Shown here: positions 22,271 through 31,400 of the stretch, piece after piece
Position numbering within the stretch: position 1 is the first letter of the stretch
Layout: every line of letters starts with the position of its first letter
NCBI GenBank assembly: GCA_012932865.1
Contig: SAXG01000061.1
Coordinates: forward strand, 1-64,000
DNA length: 64,000 nt
Reading direction: 5' to 3'
DNA from: Amylostereum areolatum
Lineage: Eukaryota > Basidiomycota > Agaricomycetes > Russulales > Stereaceae
Position numbers and translations under genes: made by a program
The notes under the pieces: generated by a model
The model's input: only the letters and a program-made list of their open reading frames with translations
Told to the model about the DNA's origin: nothing
The model's database searches: none

Positions 22271-23883
22271 ATGGATATGACCACGCCTAGTAAGCCGCCT
22301 CCCCTCCACACTGCCGATCCGAGCCTCACGCCGTACATAGCCGTCCCCACCAACCCGGACTCCATGGAGGACATCGTCGCAACCCCCGTGCTCCCGCCTG
22401 TCTCCTCCACCCGATCCCTCTCCAAGAAGAGCTCCAGTAAGGAAACCTCTCGCCCCCTTCCCCGGCGCACATGCCTGACCGCGACTATCCACTGCAGTAT
22501 GGTTCGCTTCGCTGGAACCCAAGGCCAACGCACATGCATCACGGTCTCGTACCAAAAGCACTGGTGCGTGCTCCCCTCCCCTGTCTGCACGCCTCGCCTG
22601 ACCAACAGCTCTCCTCACAACCAGCAGGCCCCGCCCCTGCGGATGCATCGCCCGCGGCCCCCGCCGGCAAGGGAAAAGGTCCCGACATACCCATAGTCCC
22701 CTTGTCCTGTATACAAACCGCGCCGACTGGAGCAAAAGAAAAAGCGGCCGAGTTCTCTGCTCGCACGGAGCACAACGTCACGGTGGTTGATGCCAAGACT
22801 GCCGCCGCCCTCGAATGCATAGAGAAAGTCGACGCTGACACCACCCGCAACCTTGCCGCCATTCTGGCGCGCATCAAAACCCTCGAAGACATCCAGCTTG
22901 ACGGCGGCAACGTGCCTTCGGGCGCAGCCGAAGCAACGAGGTCGACGGTTCTCGCCGCTCTTCAGGAAGACCAACAGCGCCTCTACGACGAACAATGCAG
23001 GGTGAGCGCCCTGGTCGAGAGTCAGGCCCTCGCTACCCAAACATTGATGATGGCGGTCGGCGACCTCTGCGCACGCCTTCTCCCCACCGACTCCTCCCAG
23101 CTTCATGAACGCGCGCTGGCTGTTCCGTCCAAAAGGCCTCGCGTCGCTGCGGACAATGACCCAGTGGTTATTCCCACCCCGGCCCTGGCCTTCCAGCAAG
23201 CTCCTCCCCTCACAGAGCCCGCCCCAGTGGTTGCGCCGCCTGCCCCGTTCGTCGCGCCTCCTGCCCCGCCCGCTGCGCCGCCTGCCCCACTTGCTGTGCC
23301 GCCCGCCCCGTTTGTCTATCCCCCCACCCTGCTCACTGCGCCGCCACCCCCACTCGTTACCCCCCCTGCCCCTGTCGTCGGGCCTCCCGCCCCGTCCGCT
23401 GGACCCCCCGCCCAGCTCGTGGCCCCGCCGCCTGCCCATGTGGCCCCTCCACCCCCCACGTTCACGGCTCAGACTGTCCCGCAGATGGCGGTCCCGCCTC
23501 CGGCCACGGAGACCCATCCCGCCGCGGCCGCTGGAACAGGCCCGCCTGACGCCTGGGTGGTGTTTGGTCCATGCCAATGGGGTACCCAGACCATCCAGGA
23601 GTTCAAAAGGATAACCGGTCTCCTTCCCATCACCAATGACGACCGACGCCGCTTCCGCCCTGGTCCTCGTGGATGCCGTCACCTCCCCAATCGCATGTTC
23701 GGGTCTGGCTACATCGGAGTCCACTTCGCTGCGGCCACCGACGCCATACGCTTCGTTTTGATCTGGAGCGCCTACAAGCCCCAAGGGTTCGTGTCAGCAA
23801 CGGTCTACCTGCGATGCAGGTTCAGGACGTCGCGACGAGGTACGAGGCGAGGAGAGACGAGGATAGGACGAGGTATAAACTAG
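22271..23883 (+). pseudogene. LINE (Tad-like) ORF1, one frameshift
   Basis: The natural start is ATG 22271 (MDMTTPSKPPPL). This frame passes into the 470-codon frame that opens at 22471 only after a one-base shift near 22460. The 470-codon part has a helical/coiled region (AALEC to LCARLLP), a long Pro/Ala linker (about 23170-23530), and a C-terminal block with DAWVVFGPCQW and SGYIGVHFAAATDAIRFVLIW. That block recurs in the unrelated-copy LINE at 19.4 kb and so marks the family. ORF1 proteins bind the LINE RNA. The endonuclease start follows 540 bp downstream. Confidence 0.7.
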
Positions 23884-24423
23884 GTAAAACGAAGGTATAG
23901 ATCTACCCCTGCAGTACTTAGGGAAGATCCCCCAGGTAGCCGGAGAATAGAAAAGGTCGAGATGACCCCTCCTCATAGATTAGTGAGCCCTTATATACAT
24001 GAGGATAAGGACCCAAACAAGGACAAACGAGGCCGGAGTAGGAGTGGGTCAGGACGGACTACGAAGTGGGTACCACGGAGTACGAAGTGGGTCACAACAC
24101 GAGGCGAGGTAAGTATGACTCCAAGGTCTAGATCATGACCGAGGAAGCCGAGAAGACCGGTATGCCCGAAGGGCCGGATGCGATGCGAAGCGAGGCGAAG
24201 TCCGATGCGAGGTCCGATGGTAAACTACTATAAACTACAATAAATGTAGGTCCGATGTATACAATTTGGAGGCGTTCATGACAGTTCGAATCATTGAACG
24301 CGACGCACATGTCCGAACGGGACATCTGAGAATTTGGGATGGGCGAGGAAAGGCTAGACAATGTACGAGGACTCCCTCTACCAAAATGTCATAGTAGCCT
24401 AACTCTGTAACAAAAAGCCCAAA
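23884..24423 (+). other. LINE spacer between ORF1 and ORF2
   Basis: This is a purine-rich stretch with short GACGAGG- and GAAGTGGGT-type repeats. No coding frame of note was seen. It is identical in layout to 1711-2250. Confidence 0.5.
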
Positions 24424-24730
24424 ATGTTCGCATACGACGATATTGCCTCCATACGTATCGGCTCATGGAATATAAACGGCCTCGCGTCCTTTCTCTCCCA
24501 TCCCAAGTTTCGAAAATTTGTCAAGTCGTGCCCGATTGTGCTCCTGCAGGAAACTCACCTCCTACCGAAACAGGAGGAATCCCTCACACTTCCTCCTGAG
24601 TATCGCATCGTCTCCATACCGCGCAAACCCTCCCTGGTCCTCGCGAAACAATGGGGAGGTGTTGCCGCTCTCCTCCACTCCTCGATCACATGTACGGTCG
24701 ATGAGAGGCTCTCAGGCCCCGACCTCCTGG
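24424..24730 (+). pseudogene. LINE ORF2 endonuclease fragment cut by the Gypsy LTR
   Basis: This is the N-terminal part of an APE-type endonuclease (GSWNINGL, LLQETH). The frame is open from ATG 24424 until the LTR begins at 24731. The remainder of ORF2 (catalytic His, reverse transcriptase) is not found on the far side of the Gypsy element at 34957, so the LINE lost its 3' part. Confidence 0.85.
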
Positions 24731-25281
24731 TGTTAAGGACGGTCCTTATCACGTGACAAGCGGCTCAGGCTACAGTACTCTTACGCGTGAGAGGTGGGAT
24801 CAGGTGATCCAGACGTCTCGGTTATACGAAGGTGAGGGTCAATAAGCGAAGCAGTAAGTCTTCACGGAAGACTTAGGCGAGCTTATCAACTTAGTTGGCT
24901 TGGGATTCTCTTTTAGCGTTTAGAAGAGGAGGTTCTTATTAGAACAGTCCTGTATTTACAAAGAGAACGAGCTGGGGAATGGCTCGTTCGTTGAGCCTCC
25001 TTTTATATGAAAGGAGGTCGAGTAAATAAATGTACATAAGGCAACGATCGTATCAAGTATCTACGGGGACGCGACTGTGGCACAGTCGTAGCTGTGTTGT
25101 CGACATGTCGACGAACTGTGGCACTGTCGGAGCTGTGTTGTCGAGATGCCGACGAGCTGTGGCGCGGTCGTGGCTATGTCGTCGGGACGGTTACGAGCTG
25201 GGGCACAGTTGTAACTCGTCGTTTAGCGACGTCCTTCCTAATAAGGCAACAGAAATGAAGTACCTTGAACGAGTTGTAACA
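24731..25281 (-). repeat. 3' LTR of the chromovirus
   Basis: It is 551 bp, with TGTTACAAC at 25281 and CCTTAACA at 24731. About the first 260 plus-strand bases match the other LTR exactly. The remainder (the U3 side) is diverged and carries extra short tandem repeats built on a GTGGCNCNGTCG-like core at about 25075-25205. Confidence 0.9.
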
Positions 25282-25514
25282 CTATCCCCCTCTCTAGAAT
25301 CTACGTCTCGTAGATTCCTGAACCGAAGTGGTTCTAGCGGGATGTCTTGAACGTGTTGTCGGTCGCTCGCTCTTCGCCATTGGAGAAGGAATATGGTTGA
25401 TGCGAGGAAGGTGAGGATCGTAAGTCCTACGATGATGCTGATGACGGCGATGAGCCAGCGAGGAGTGGGCGTATTGAAGATCGATAGATCGGGTGATTGT
25501 GTTGATTGCATCAT
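25191..25514 (-). CDS. Small one-helix membrane protein, Gypsy module ORF
   Basis: The frame is 107 codons from ATG 25514. Residues 1-19 are polar. Residues about 20-42 (starting WLIAVISIIVGL) form one long hydrophobic helix that ends at QWRR, and the rest is charged and basic. The frame crosses the polypurine tract and ends inside U3 of the LTR. The position, last ORF before the 3' LTR with a membrane helix, is where env-like genes lie in some Gypsy elements. However, there is no signal peptide, cleavage site or fusion motif, so calling it env would be overreach. Function unknown. Confidence 0.45.
   Translation of the reverse strand: MMQSTQSPDLSIFNTPTPRWLIAVISIIVGLTILTFLASTIFLLQWRRASDRQHVQDIPLEPLRFRNLRDVDSREGDSVTTRSRYFISVALLGRTSLNDELQLCPSS
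25282..25295 (-). other. Polypurine tract
   Basis: AGAGAGGGGGATAG directly precedes the LTR start TGTTACA on the minus strand, as expected for the plus-strand primer of reverse transcription. Confidence 0.85.
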
Positions 25515-25586
25515 GCTTCTGGGTTTGTCGTTTTCTGATGTTCACTCTTTATATCCTTGCCCGGACCCTAACGATAGAATTCTATT

Positions 25587-25970
25587 CTATCGTTTCAACA
25601 ACGCTTCTACTACCTTTAGGTCCTCCCCGTTTATCGTAGTAGCCCCTAACCGATGCCCTATCCTCGCCGTCGTCGCGTGATCTGGGCTCTTGAACCGAGG
25701 CCCGCGCTTTCGGAAGAGTCCCTTGATGCCGGATCTTCCCTTCGACTCCTGCATAGCTTCTTCGTCTAAGCTTCTCGGCCTCTTCATGGCGCGAGCGACG
25801 TCCGGACGGTTTAGGAGTTCCGTGACTCATTTGAGATGACGAAGGAGTTCTTCGTCCTGTGGGTCGGGCGTGGGAGTGCGCGAGAGGACGGGCGAAGGAG
25901 GAGGAGTGGTAGGAGGAGTGTGGTCGGTGGTGGAGAGGTTGCGCGACGAGGAGGTAAGAGTAGAAGACAT
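25587..25970 (-). CDS. Small basic ORF with in-frame TGA, Gypsy module
   Basis: From ATG 25970 a Ser/Thr/Pro-rich segment of 47 codons (MSSTLTSSSRNL...ELLRHLK) ends at TGA. The same frame then continues without a stop for about 80 codons (VTELLNRPDVARAMKRPRSL...) to 25587. The second half is basic. Both copies of the module have the TGA. Either the TGA is read through, or this is two pieces of a decayed gene. No family is recognised. Confidence 0.35.
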
Positions 25971-26385
25971 TTTTGTTGGTTTGGGCGGTGCGAGTGAGTT
26001 TGTTTAGACGATGTCTGAGGATGTTATCGTCTTTGTGACTTTCCTTTTATGCTTGCGATGTGGAGGAGCAATGATGTAATCATTGCCGTCAATCGTAAGC
26101 GGGAATCTCGTACATAATCAGACATGAGTCGTAAGTAAGCGATGCATCCAGTGCGTCGCTGGGAAAGATGCTAAGCGTTTCGCCTTCCTCATAGCGATAG
26201 GAACCGGTATAGTAGAGAAGTCCGAGGAAAATATGCGTACGAGTGAGGGCGCAGTCCGTGATCAGTCCGAGGAGTATCGTAAGGAGAAGTCGTAAATGCG
26301 GGATGATGGGAACGAGATGGAGACGTAACTGATGATGAGAAAAATGGTCCGAGTGCGTGTGATGGATGAAAGATCGTCCGTGCGC

Positions 26386-28071
26386 TTACCAGGTCTCCGG
26401 CCAGTGAACCTTCGACTCTTCCACTTCTTGCAAGTCCCAGTCCTCTTCTTTCCAGAAGAGATCGTCGACGCGCCAAGAGTGGTTGAATCGCGAGGGAGGT
26501 TCCCGCTGAGTGCGGAGTGCCGCGTCCTCCCAGTACAGCCACTGTTCGGTGGCGTGTTGGGCGGCTTCGTGAGTCAGGCTTTCACGTCGCGTGAGGAAGC
26601 CCAGAAGCTGCCTGTGGGCGCGGGCGGTAGCGTCGGTACGTCGGAGGTGGGGGTGGGACATCAGTGTTCCTGGACCGTAGCTGGTATCCGGATGGTTCGG
26701 GCGAGGGAGAGGAGTCCGTGGTCGGAGAGGGTAGCATGACCGTGATCGGGGGAAGTGAGGGGGAGCGTTCTTGCGACGGGGACAGTTTCGGCGGAGATGG
26801 CCTCGCTCACCGCATTTCCAGCAGCGTTTCCGCGGCTTCACAGGAATCGCGTCCCACTGTTCCTGCGTCCACGTAGTCGGCTCGCCGCTCCATGGGTCCG
26901 AGGGATTCTCGGCTACTTCCTTCGTTTGGTCGTTTGCCGGATCGTCCTCTTCCTCCGCCGAACTGTCCGATTCGTCCGTTGACTTGCACCCCTGTCTCCC
27001 GCGAGCTTGGATTTCCATCATCCGTTGGATTATCTCCTGGATCTTGTCGCAGTTCCTCATCGCCCGACTTATCGGGGAAGTCGACGTTTCTGATCCGCTT
27101 GAGTGATCTTCCGTCGGAGTCGACAGATTCATGTTTACGTCGCTGTGGGGTGACTCGGGGATCTTGGGCGATGGGATCACTAGTGTGGTCGGGGTGTGGG
27201 CGTAGGAAGGAGGGATAAGCAGGGGGGTTTCCGTTCCAAGGCATGGGAGCGTCGTCAATAGAAGTTGGGAAAGGCGTTGGCGGTCTAGGCACCGCTGGCA
27301 GTGAGGAAGGTGCCCAAGGTACTCGTCGAGGATTTTCCGTTGGGAATCTTCTGGTCGGCTGTCTGGGGTCCGGGGGAGTACGGGGCTGTCCGATGTAGTT
27401 TCCGGGTATGTCGTTTCCAACGACGGGAGGCTGGATGGGGTTAACGTTGTTGAAGCCGGGGATGGGTATGGATCTTGGTGGAGTATGAGCGGTGACGGGC
27501 CGCGGAGGGGCGTTAGGAGGGTACGGGGATCTGGTGAGGGTGGTCGTGATGGGATCGGGTCGAATAGTGTAGCCCGGGGAGATGTGATGTCCATGGAAGA
27601 TAAGGTCGATGTCGGGGCCTTCTTTCGAAGACATATGGGGAACTCCAGTAGTTTCCATTCGTCTTCGGAGGATTTCTCCTTCGTAGGCGGCACGGAAGGT
27701 GTGTCTTTCCCAGTTAAGCCAGTTAACTCTGAGTCCGACTTCAGTAAGGAATCTCCGGAGCTCTGCGACGTTGAGTATAGCTGCTGCGCTAGCTTCCGGA
27801 GTCGTCGAAGGAGTTTGACCTCCCTCTCTTCCATCTCGGTCGAGAGCGTTAGGTACCTCGAGTCTAGCTGCAGAAACTCCTCGTCGAGCATCTTGATGTG
27901 ATTCCCTAGGATGCTCTGGACGTCGGCCGACTCCTGCCTGAGATCGCTGATCCGTTCCCTGGCCTGCTCGAGAGCTACTCCGGCTATCATGTGAGCTATC
28001 TGACTTTCTAGCATCGGGGAATCGGGCGTTGGGACTTCCGTTGCTCCGGGCAACGGGGATTGCATTAGCAC
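26386..28071 (-). CDS. Coiled-coil and CCHC zinc-knuckle protein, Gypsy module
   Basis: The frame is 561 codons and starts at the first in-frame ATG at 28071. Residues about 20-105 have heptad-like character (LESQIAHMIAGVALEQARERI, then LRRLRKLAQQL). A long Ser/Pro/Thr-rich middle follows. Near residue 420 is a single zinc knuckle, CWKCGERGHLRRNC (C-x2-C-x4-H-x4-C), and the C-terminal 100 residues are rich in Trp and acidic residues. Zinc knuckles bind single-stranded nucleic acid and are typical of Gag. Here one lies downstream of pol in an element whose own Gag already has one. It overlaps the frame at 26807-28285. A GTAAGC donor-like site overlaps the stop codon. Confidence 0.55.
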   Translation of the reverse strand: MLMQSPLPGATEVPTPDSPMLESQIAHMIAGVALEQARERISDLRQESADVQSILGNHIKMLDEEFLQLDSRYLTLSTEMEEREVKLLRRLRKLAQQLYSTSQSSGDSLLKSDSELTGLTGKDTPSVPPTKEKSSEDEWKLLEFPICLRKKAPTSTLSSMDITSPRATLFDPIPSRPPSPDPRTLLTPLRGPSPLILHQDPYPSPASTTLTPSSLPSLETTYPETTSDSPVLPRTPDSRPEDSQRKILDEYLGHLPHCQRCLDRQRLSQLLLTTLPCLGTETPLLIPPSYAHTPTTLVIPSPKIPESPHSDVNMNLSTPTEDHSSGSETSTSPISRAMRNCDKIQEIIQRMMEIQARGRQGCKSTDESDSSAEEEDDPANDQTKEVAENPSDPWSGEPTTWTQEQWDAIPVKPRKRCWKCGERGHLRRNCPRRKNAPPHFPRSRSCYPLRPRTPLPRPNHPDTSYGPGTLMSHPHLRRTDATARAHRQLLGFLTRRESLTHEAAQHATEQWLYWEDAALRTQREPPSRFNHSWRVDDLFWKEEDWDLQEVEESKVHWPETW

Positions 28072-28285
28072 CTGTGAGGAATCCAGGCGCTTTAGTTGGG
28101 GTTCTTCTGTGTGTTCCTAAGCGGCTTACCCCTTGTTCTTCCGTCTGGTCCTGACCTAGACGGAGGAGATGCCGACTTAATTGCGAGGATAGTTGCGGAT
28201 CGAGTGATGAAGCAGTCTCCGCAGAGGGCGCGTTCCTGTTGAGTGTGGTGTGTTCTGTTGCAGACAAGGCGAAGGCGGTCGACAT
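26807..28285 (-). CDS. Overlapping alternate frame of the Gypsy module
   Basis: This 492-codon frame starts at ATG 28285 and overlaps the zinc-knuckle frame for about 1265 bp. It is not an obvious shadow. Around 27780-27590 it reads LNVAELRRFLTEVGLRVNWLNWERHTF, and further on it has Pro-rich text and an NLS-like RSLKRIR segment. It ends just before the zinc knuckle. It could be a real overlapping gene, the middle part of one protein made by two frameshifts, or a stop-free by-product of composition. Confidence 0.35.
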   Translation of the reverse strand: MSTAFALSATEHTTLNRNAPSAETASSLDPQLSSQLSRHLLRLGQDQTEEQGVSRLGTHRRTPTKAPGFLTGANAIPVARSNGSPNARFPDARKSDSSHDSRSSSRAGQGTDQRSQAGVGRRPEHPRESHQDARRGVSAARLEVPNALDRDGREGGQTPSTTPEASAAAILNVAELRRFLTEVGLRVNWLNWERHTFRAAYEGEILRRRMETTGVPHMSSKEGPDIDLIFHGHHISPGYTIRPDPITTTLTRSPYPPNAPPRPVTAHTPPRSIPIPGFNNVNPIQPPVVGNDIPGNYIGQPRTPPDPRQPTRRFPTENPRRVPWAPSSLPAVPRPPTPFPTSIDDAPMPWNGNPPAYPSFLRPHPDHTSDPIAQDPRVTPQRRKHESVDSDGRSLKRIRNVDFPDKSGDEELRQDPGDNPTDDGNPSSRETGVQVNGRIGQFGGGRGRSGKRPNEGSSRESLGPMERRADYVDAGTVGRDSCEAAETLLEMR

Positions 28286-28379
28286 TGTTGGATGAGACAG
28301 TTGGATTGGTAGAGGAGGTGTTGGTTGCGTTCGGGGTGTTGGACATTGGTGATCTGTCTCGTTGAATCCGTAGGGTTTT

Positions 28380-28390
28380 TATCCCCCTCT
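28380..28390 (-). other. Second purine tract, after pol
   Basis: AGAGGGGGATA occurs 36 bases after the pol stop and is identical to 11 bases of the terminal polypurine tract at 25282-25295. It may be an internal plus-strand primer, or a relic of an older element end to which the 3.1-kb module was added. Confidence 0.5.
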
Positions 28391-28425
28391 TGTTGGCAGT
28401 GCATTCGCCTGAATGGCGTTGAGTT

Positions 28426-31400
28426 TCACCAATGTTTTGCTTTCGCCTTGCGTTTCTTTCGTCGCGTTGGCCTCTGCTCTTGTTGTGCTACAGCGATCTC
28501 GTCCTGATCAGTAGCTTCTGTGTTGGTATCCTTGATTGGCTGTGGTGGCAACTTCGGTGCCTTGGGGTTATTCTGGTGGAACTCTGCGATCGCATCTTTT
28601 GATCCTTCGAGATTAGATGCTGGTTCCCATGTGTTACCGGAGTCTGGGTAGCCTTTCCATTTTACGAAATAATGTAATGGTTCGGAATATCGTTTGTCTA
28701 GTTTCGATGCTATTATTGTTTCTAGTTCATAGAGTTCTTCATCATTTACTAGTTCCGGAGGCGGTTTTTCGTAAGCTTCTCCATATTGTTCTGTTTCTTT
28801 GAACGGAATTAATAGTGCTGCGTGAAATACCGGATGTATTTTCCACTTTGCCGGTAGTTCTAAGCGATAGGTTACTGGTCCTATTACCTTTTCAATTTTG
28901 AATGGGCCAAATCGCTTTGGTGCTAGTTTAGTTTTCGGGTATACCATGTTAAGATTTTTCCCATCTAACCATACTTGATCACCCTGTTTGAGTTGATCTC
29001 TCAGTGTGAACGTTTGATCATGCTGCATCTTCATTAATTTGGCAGCTATTTCCAGACTTGCTTCTGTGTTGTCCCATGCGTCCTTAAAGTTCTTTATTCT
29101 TTCTTCGGCCGTCGGTATTCGCGGATCGGTTGGTATTGCCGGGTTGAAAACCGGTTGATACCCGTGTAGGAGTTCAAATGGGGAAGCTTTCGTAGCTGAA
29201 TGTTGTCTTATATTGTGTGCGAATTCCGCTTTTGGTAGAAGTTTTGCCCAATTCGTTTGATCTCCGTTGCAGAATGCTCGAAGATATTGTTCTAACTCTT
29301 GATTCACTCTCTCTGTTTCGCCATCCGTTTGGGGATGATACGCTGTACTGAGCGACGAGATAACTCCGAGACTTTCGCAGATGGATTGGAATACTTTGGA
29401 TGCGAATTGAGGGCCTCTGTCCGATATCATTCTTTTCCATAGTCCAAATCGTCTGTAAACATTGTCGATCAGAAGATCAGCTGTTTCTTCTGCGTTGATC
29501 GTCTTTAGGCACGGTGTGAATACTGCGGTCTTGGTGAACCTGTCGACGACTACGTTGATCGAATCGAATCCGTTGGAGATCGGAAGATCTGTGATGAAAT
29601 CTGATGTGATTGTTTCCCATGGTCGTTCTGGTATTTCCGTAGGTTGTAGTGGATGTTTTGCCGGATGCGTGACATTTTTTGTTGATTGGCATACGGGACA
29701 TCCTTGGACATAGCTTTTTACGAAGGAAATCATCTTCGGCCACCAAAAGTTTCTTTGTACCAGTTCTAAGGTTTTCATCTCTCCTGGATGTCCAATTGCT
29801 TGGAGATCATGATGCGATTTCAGGATCATACGTCGCAGTTCGAGATTCTGTGGTACGTAGATCTTTCCTTTCCTGATGATCAGATCGTTCTCGAAGTTCC
29901 AATCTTCGATTCCTTTTGCAAGGGTACGTGGTCCTGATTTTTTGATCGTATCCAACGCTGTCCAAACTTCATCATCCAGGTGTGAGAAGTTCCTTAGTTC
30001 TCTGAGAAGCTCTTTATCTCCGATTGCTTCAACAGTTCCTCTTCCGGTGGCTCTTGCCTTGAATATCGAAGGATGGAGCAGGATTCGTTCGTCGTTATCT
30101 GGAATGTCTTCTTTATGATCTGATCTTCTAGAAAGTCCGTCCGCTTTGTTTGTACTTCCTGGTTTGTGCACCAAGGTGTAGTCGAAGCGGGATAGGTACA
30201 GGCTCCATCGCGCTTGTCGTCGATTAAGTTTCTGTGCTGTTGTAAAATATTCTAGATTCTTATGGTCCGTCCAGATTTCAATCTTGTGGTTTGCTCCTTC
30301 TAGATAGTGTCGCCAGTGCTCTAGGGCTTTTACCACTCCCAAGAGTTCTTTGTCGTATATTTCGTAATTCTGTTCCGCCGGTGACAATGATTTGGACAGG
30401 TACGCGACCGGATGCCATCTTTCGGTTTCGTCCGGTTGTGATAGGATAGCTCCGTACGCGAAGTCAGAGGCATCGCTTTCTATGCGGAACGGTTTGTTCT
30501 CGTCAGGCATGATTAAGACTGGGGATGATGTGAATTCGTGTTTCAGCCTGTTGAAGGTGTTTTCACATTCGGTTGTCCAGTTCCAGTCATGGTCCTTCTT
30601 CGTGAGTTGGAATAGTGGTCTCGCGATCTTAGAATAATCCTTGATGAAACGTCGATAGAAGTTTCCAAATCCGAGGAATGATTGGACTTCTTTTACTTTC
30701 TTCGGTGTAGGCCATTCCGATAGTCCTTGAACCTTGATTGGGTCCATCTGTACCTTGTTATGTGTGATTATCACGCCTAGGTACTCGATTGATGATTGTT
30801 CGAAGAAGCACTTTTCGGGTTTCAGGAACAGATCGTTCCGTTCCAGAATTTGAAGGGTTTCTCTCATCAGTTTTCTATGTTCGTCGAGTGTTTCTGTGAA
30901 TATTAATATGTCGTCCATGTATACCACTACCTTTCCCGTGTCTATTAATCCTTTGAATAGTGCGTTCATCATTGCTTGGAACGTTGCGGGCGAGTTGGTT
31001 AGTCCGAAGAACATCACCATTGGTTCGAACAGGCCTCTGTTCGTTTTGAACGCGGCTTTCCATTGATCTCCTTCTTTGATTCGAACATTGTTGTATCCCC
31101 ATCGGAGATCGAGCTTTGAGAAGATCTTAGCATCTTTGAGTTTGTCGATGAGATCTGAGATGAGCGGGATCGGGTATTCGTTTTTTACCGTGATGGAATT
31201 GAGATAGCGATAGTCCTGTACTGGTCGAAGAGATCCGTCTTTCTTCTTGATGAAAAAGAAGGGCGACGATATCTCTGATTTTGATTCTCGGATGTATCCT
31301 TTTCGTAGATGTTCGTCTATGAACGTATCTAATTCTTTTCGTTCTGGTACCGTCATCGGATACACTTTGCAATTCCAAGGTTTCCATCCTTCGGTCAGGT

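Larger units (their letters stand above)
22189..27483. repeat. Segmental duplication, right copy
   Basis: This is the partner of 1-5312 in direct orientation. It is the better preserved copy: the frames broken in the left copy are mostly open here. It is continuous with the full-length Gypsy element on its right side, so it is likely the donor. Confidence 0.9.

Noticed and set aside
22615..23784. A 389-codon minus-strand frame opposite LINE ORF1
   Set aside because: It is antisense to the Pro/Ala-rich ORF1 and owes its length to GC-rich codons; it has no motif.
25191..25514. Calling the one-helix ORF an env gene
   Set aside because: It lacks a signal peptide, cleavage site and fusion segment; only its position and one helix fit.
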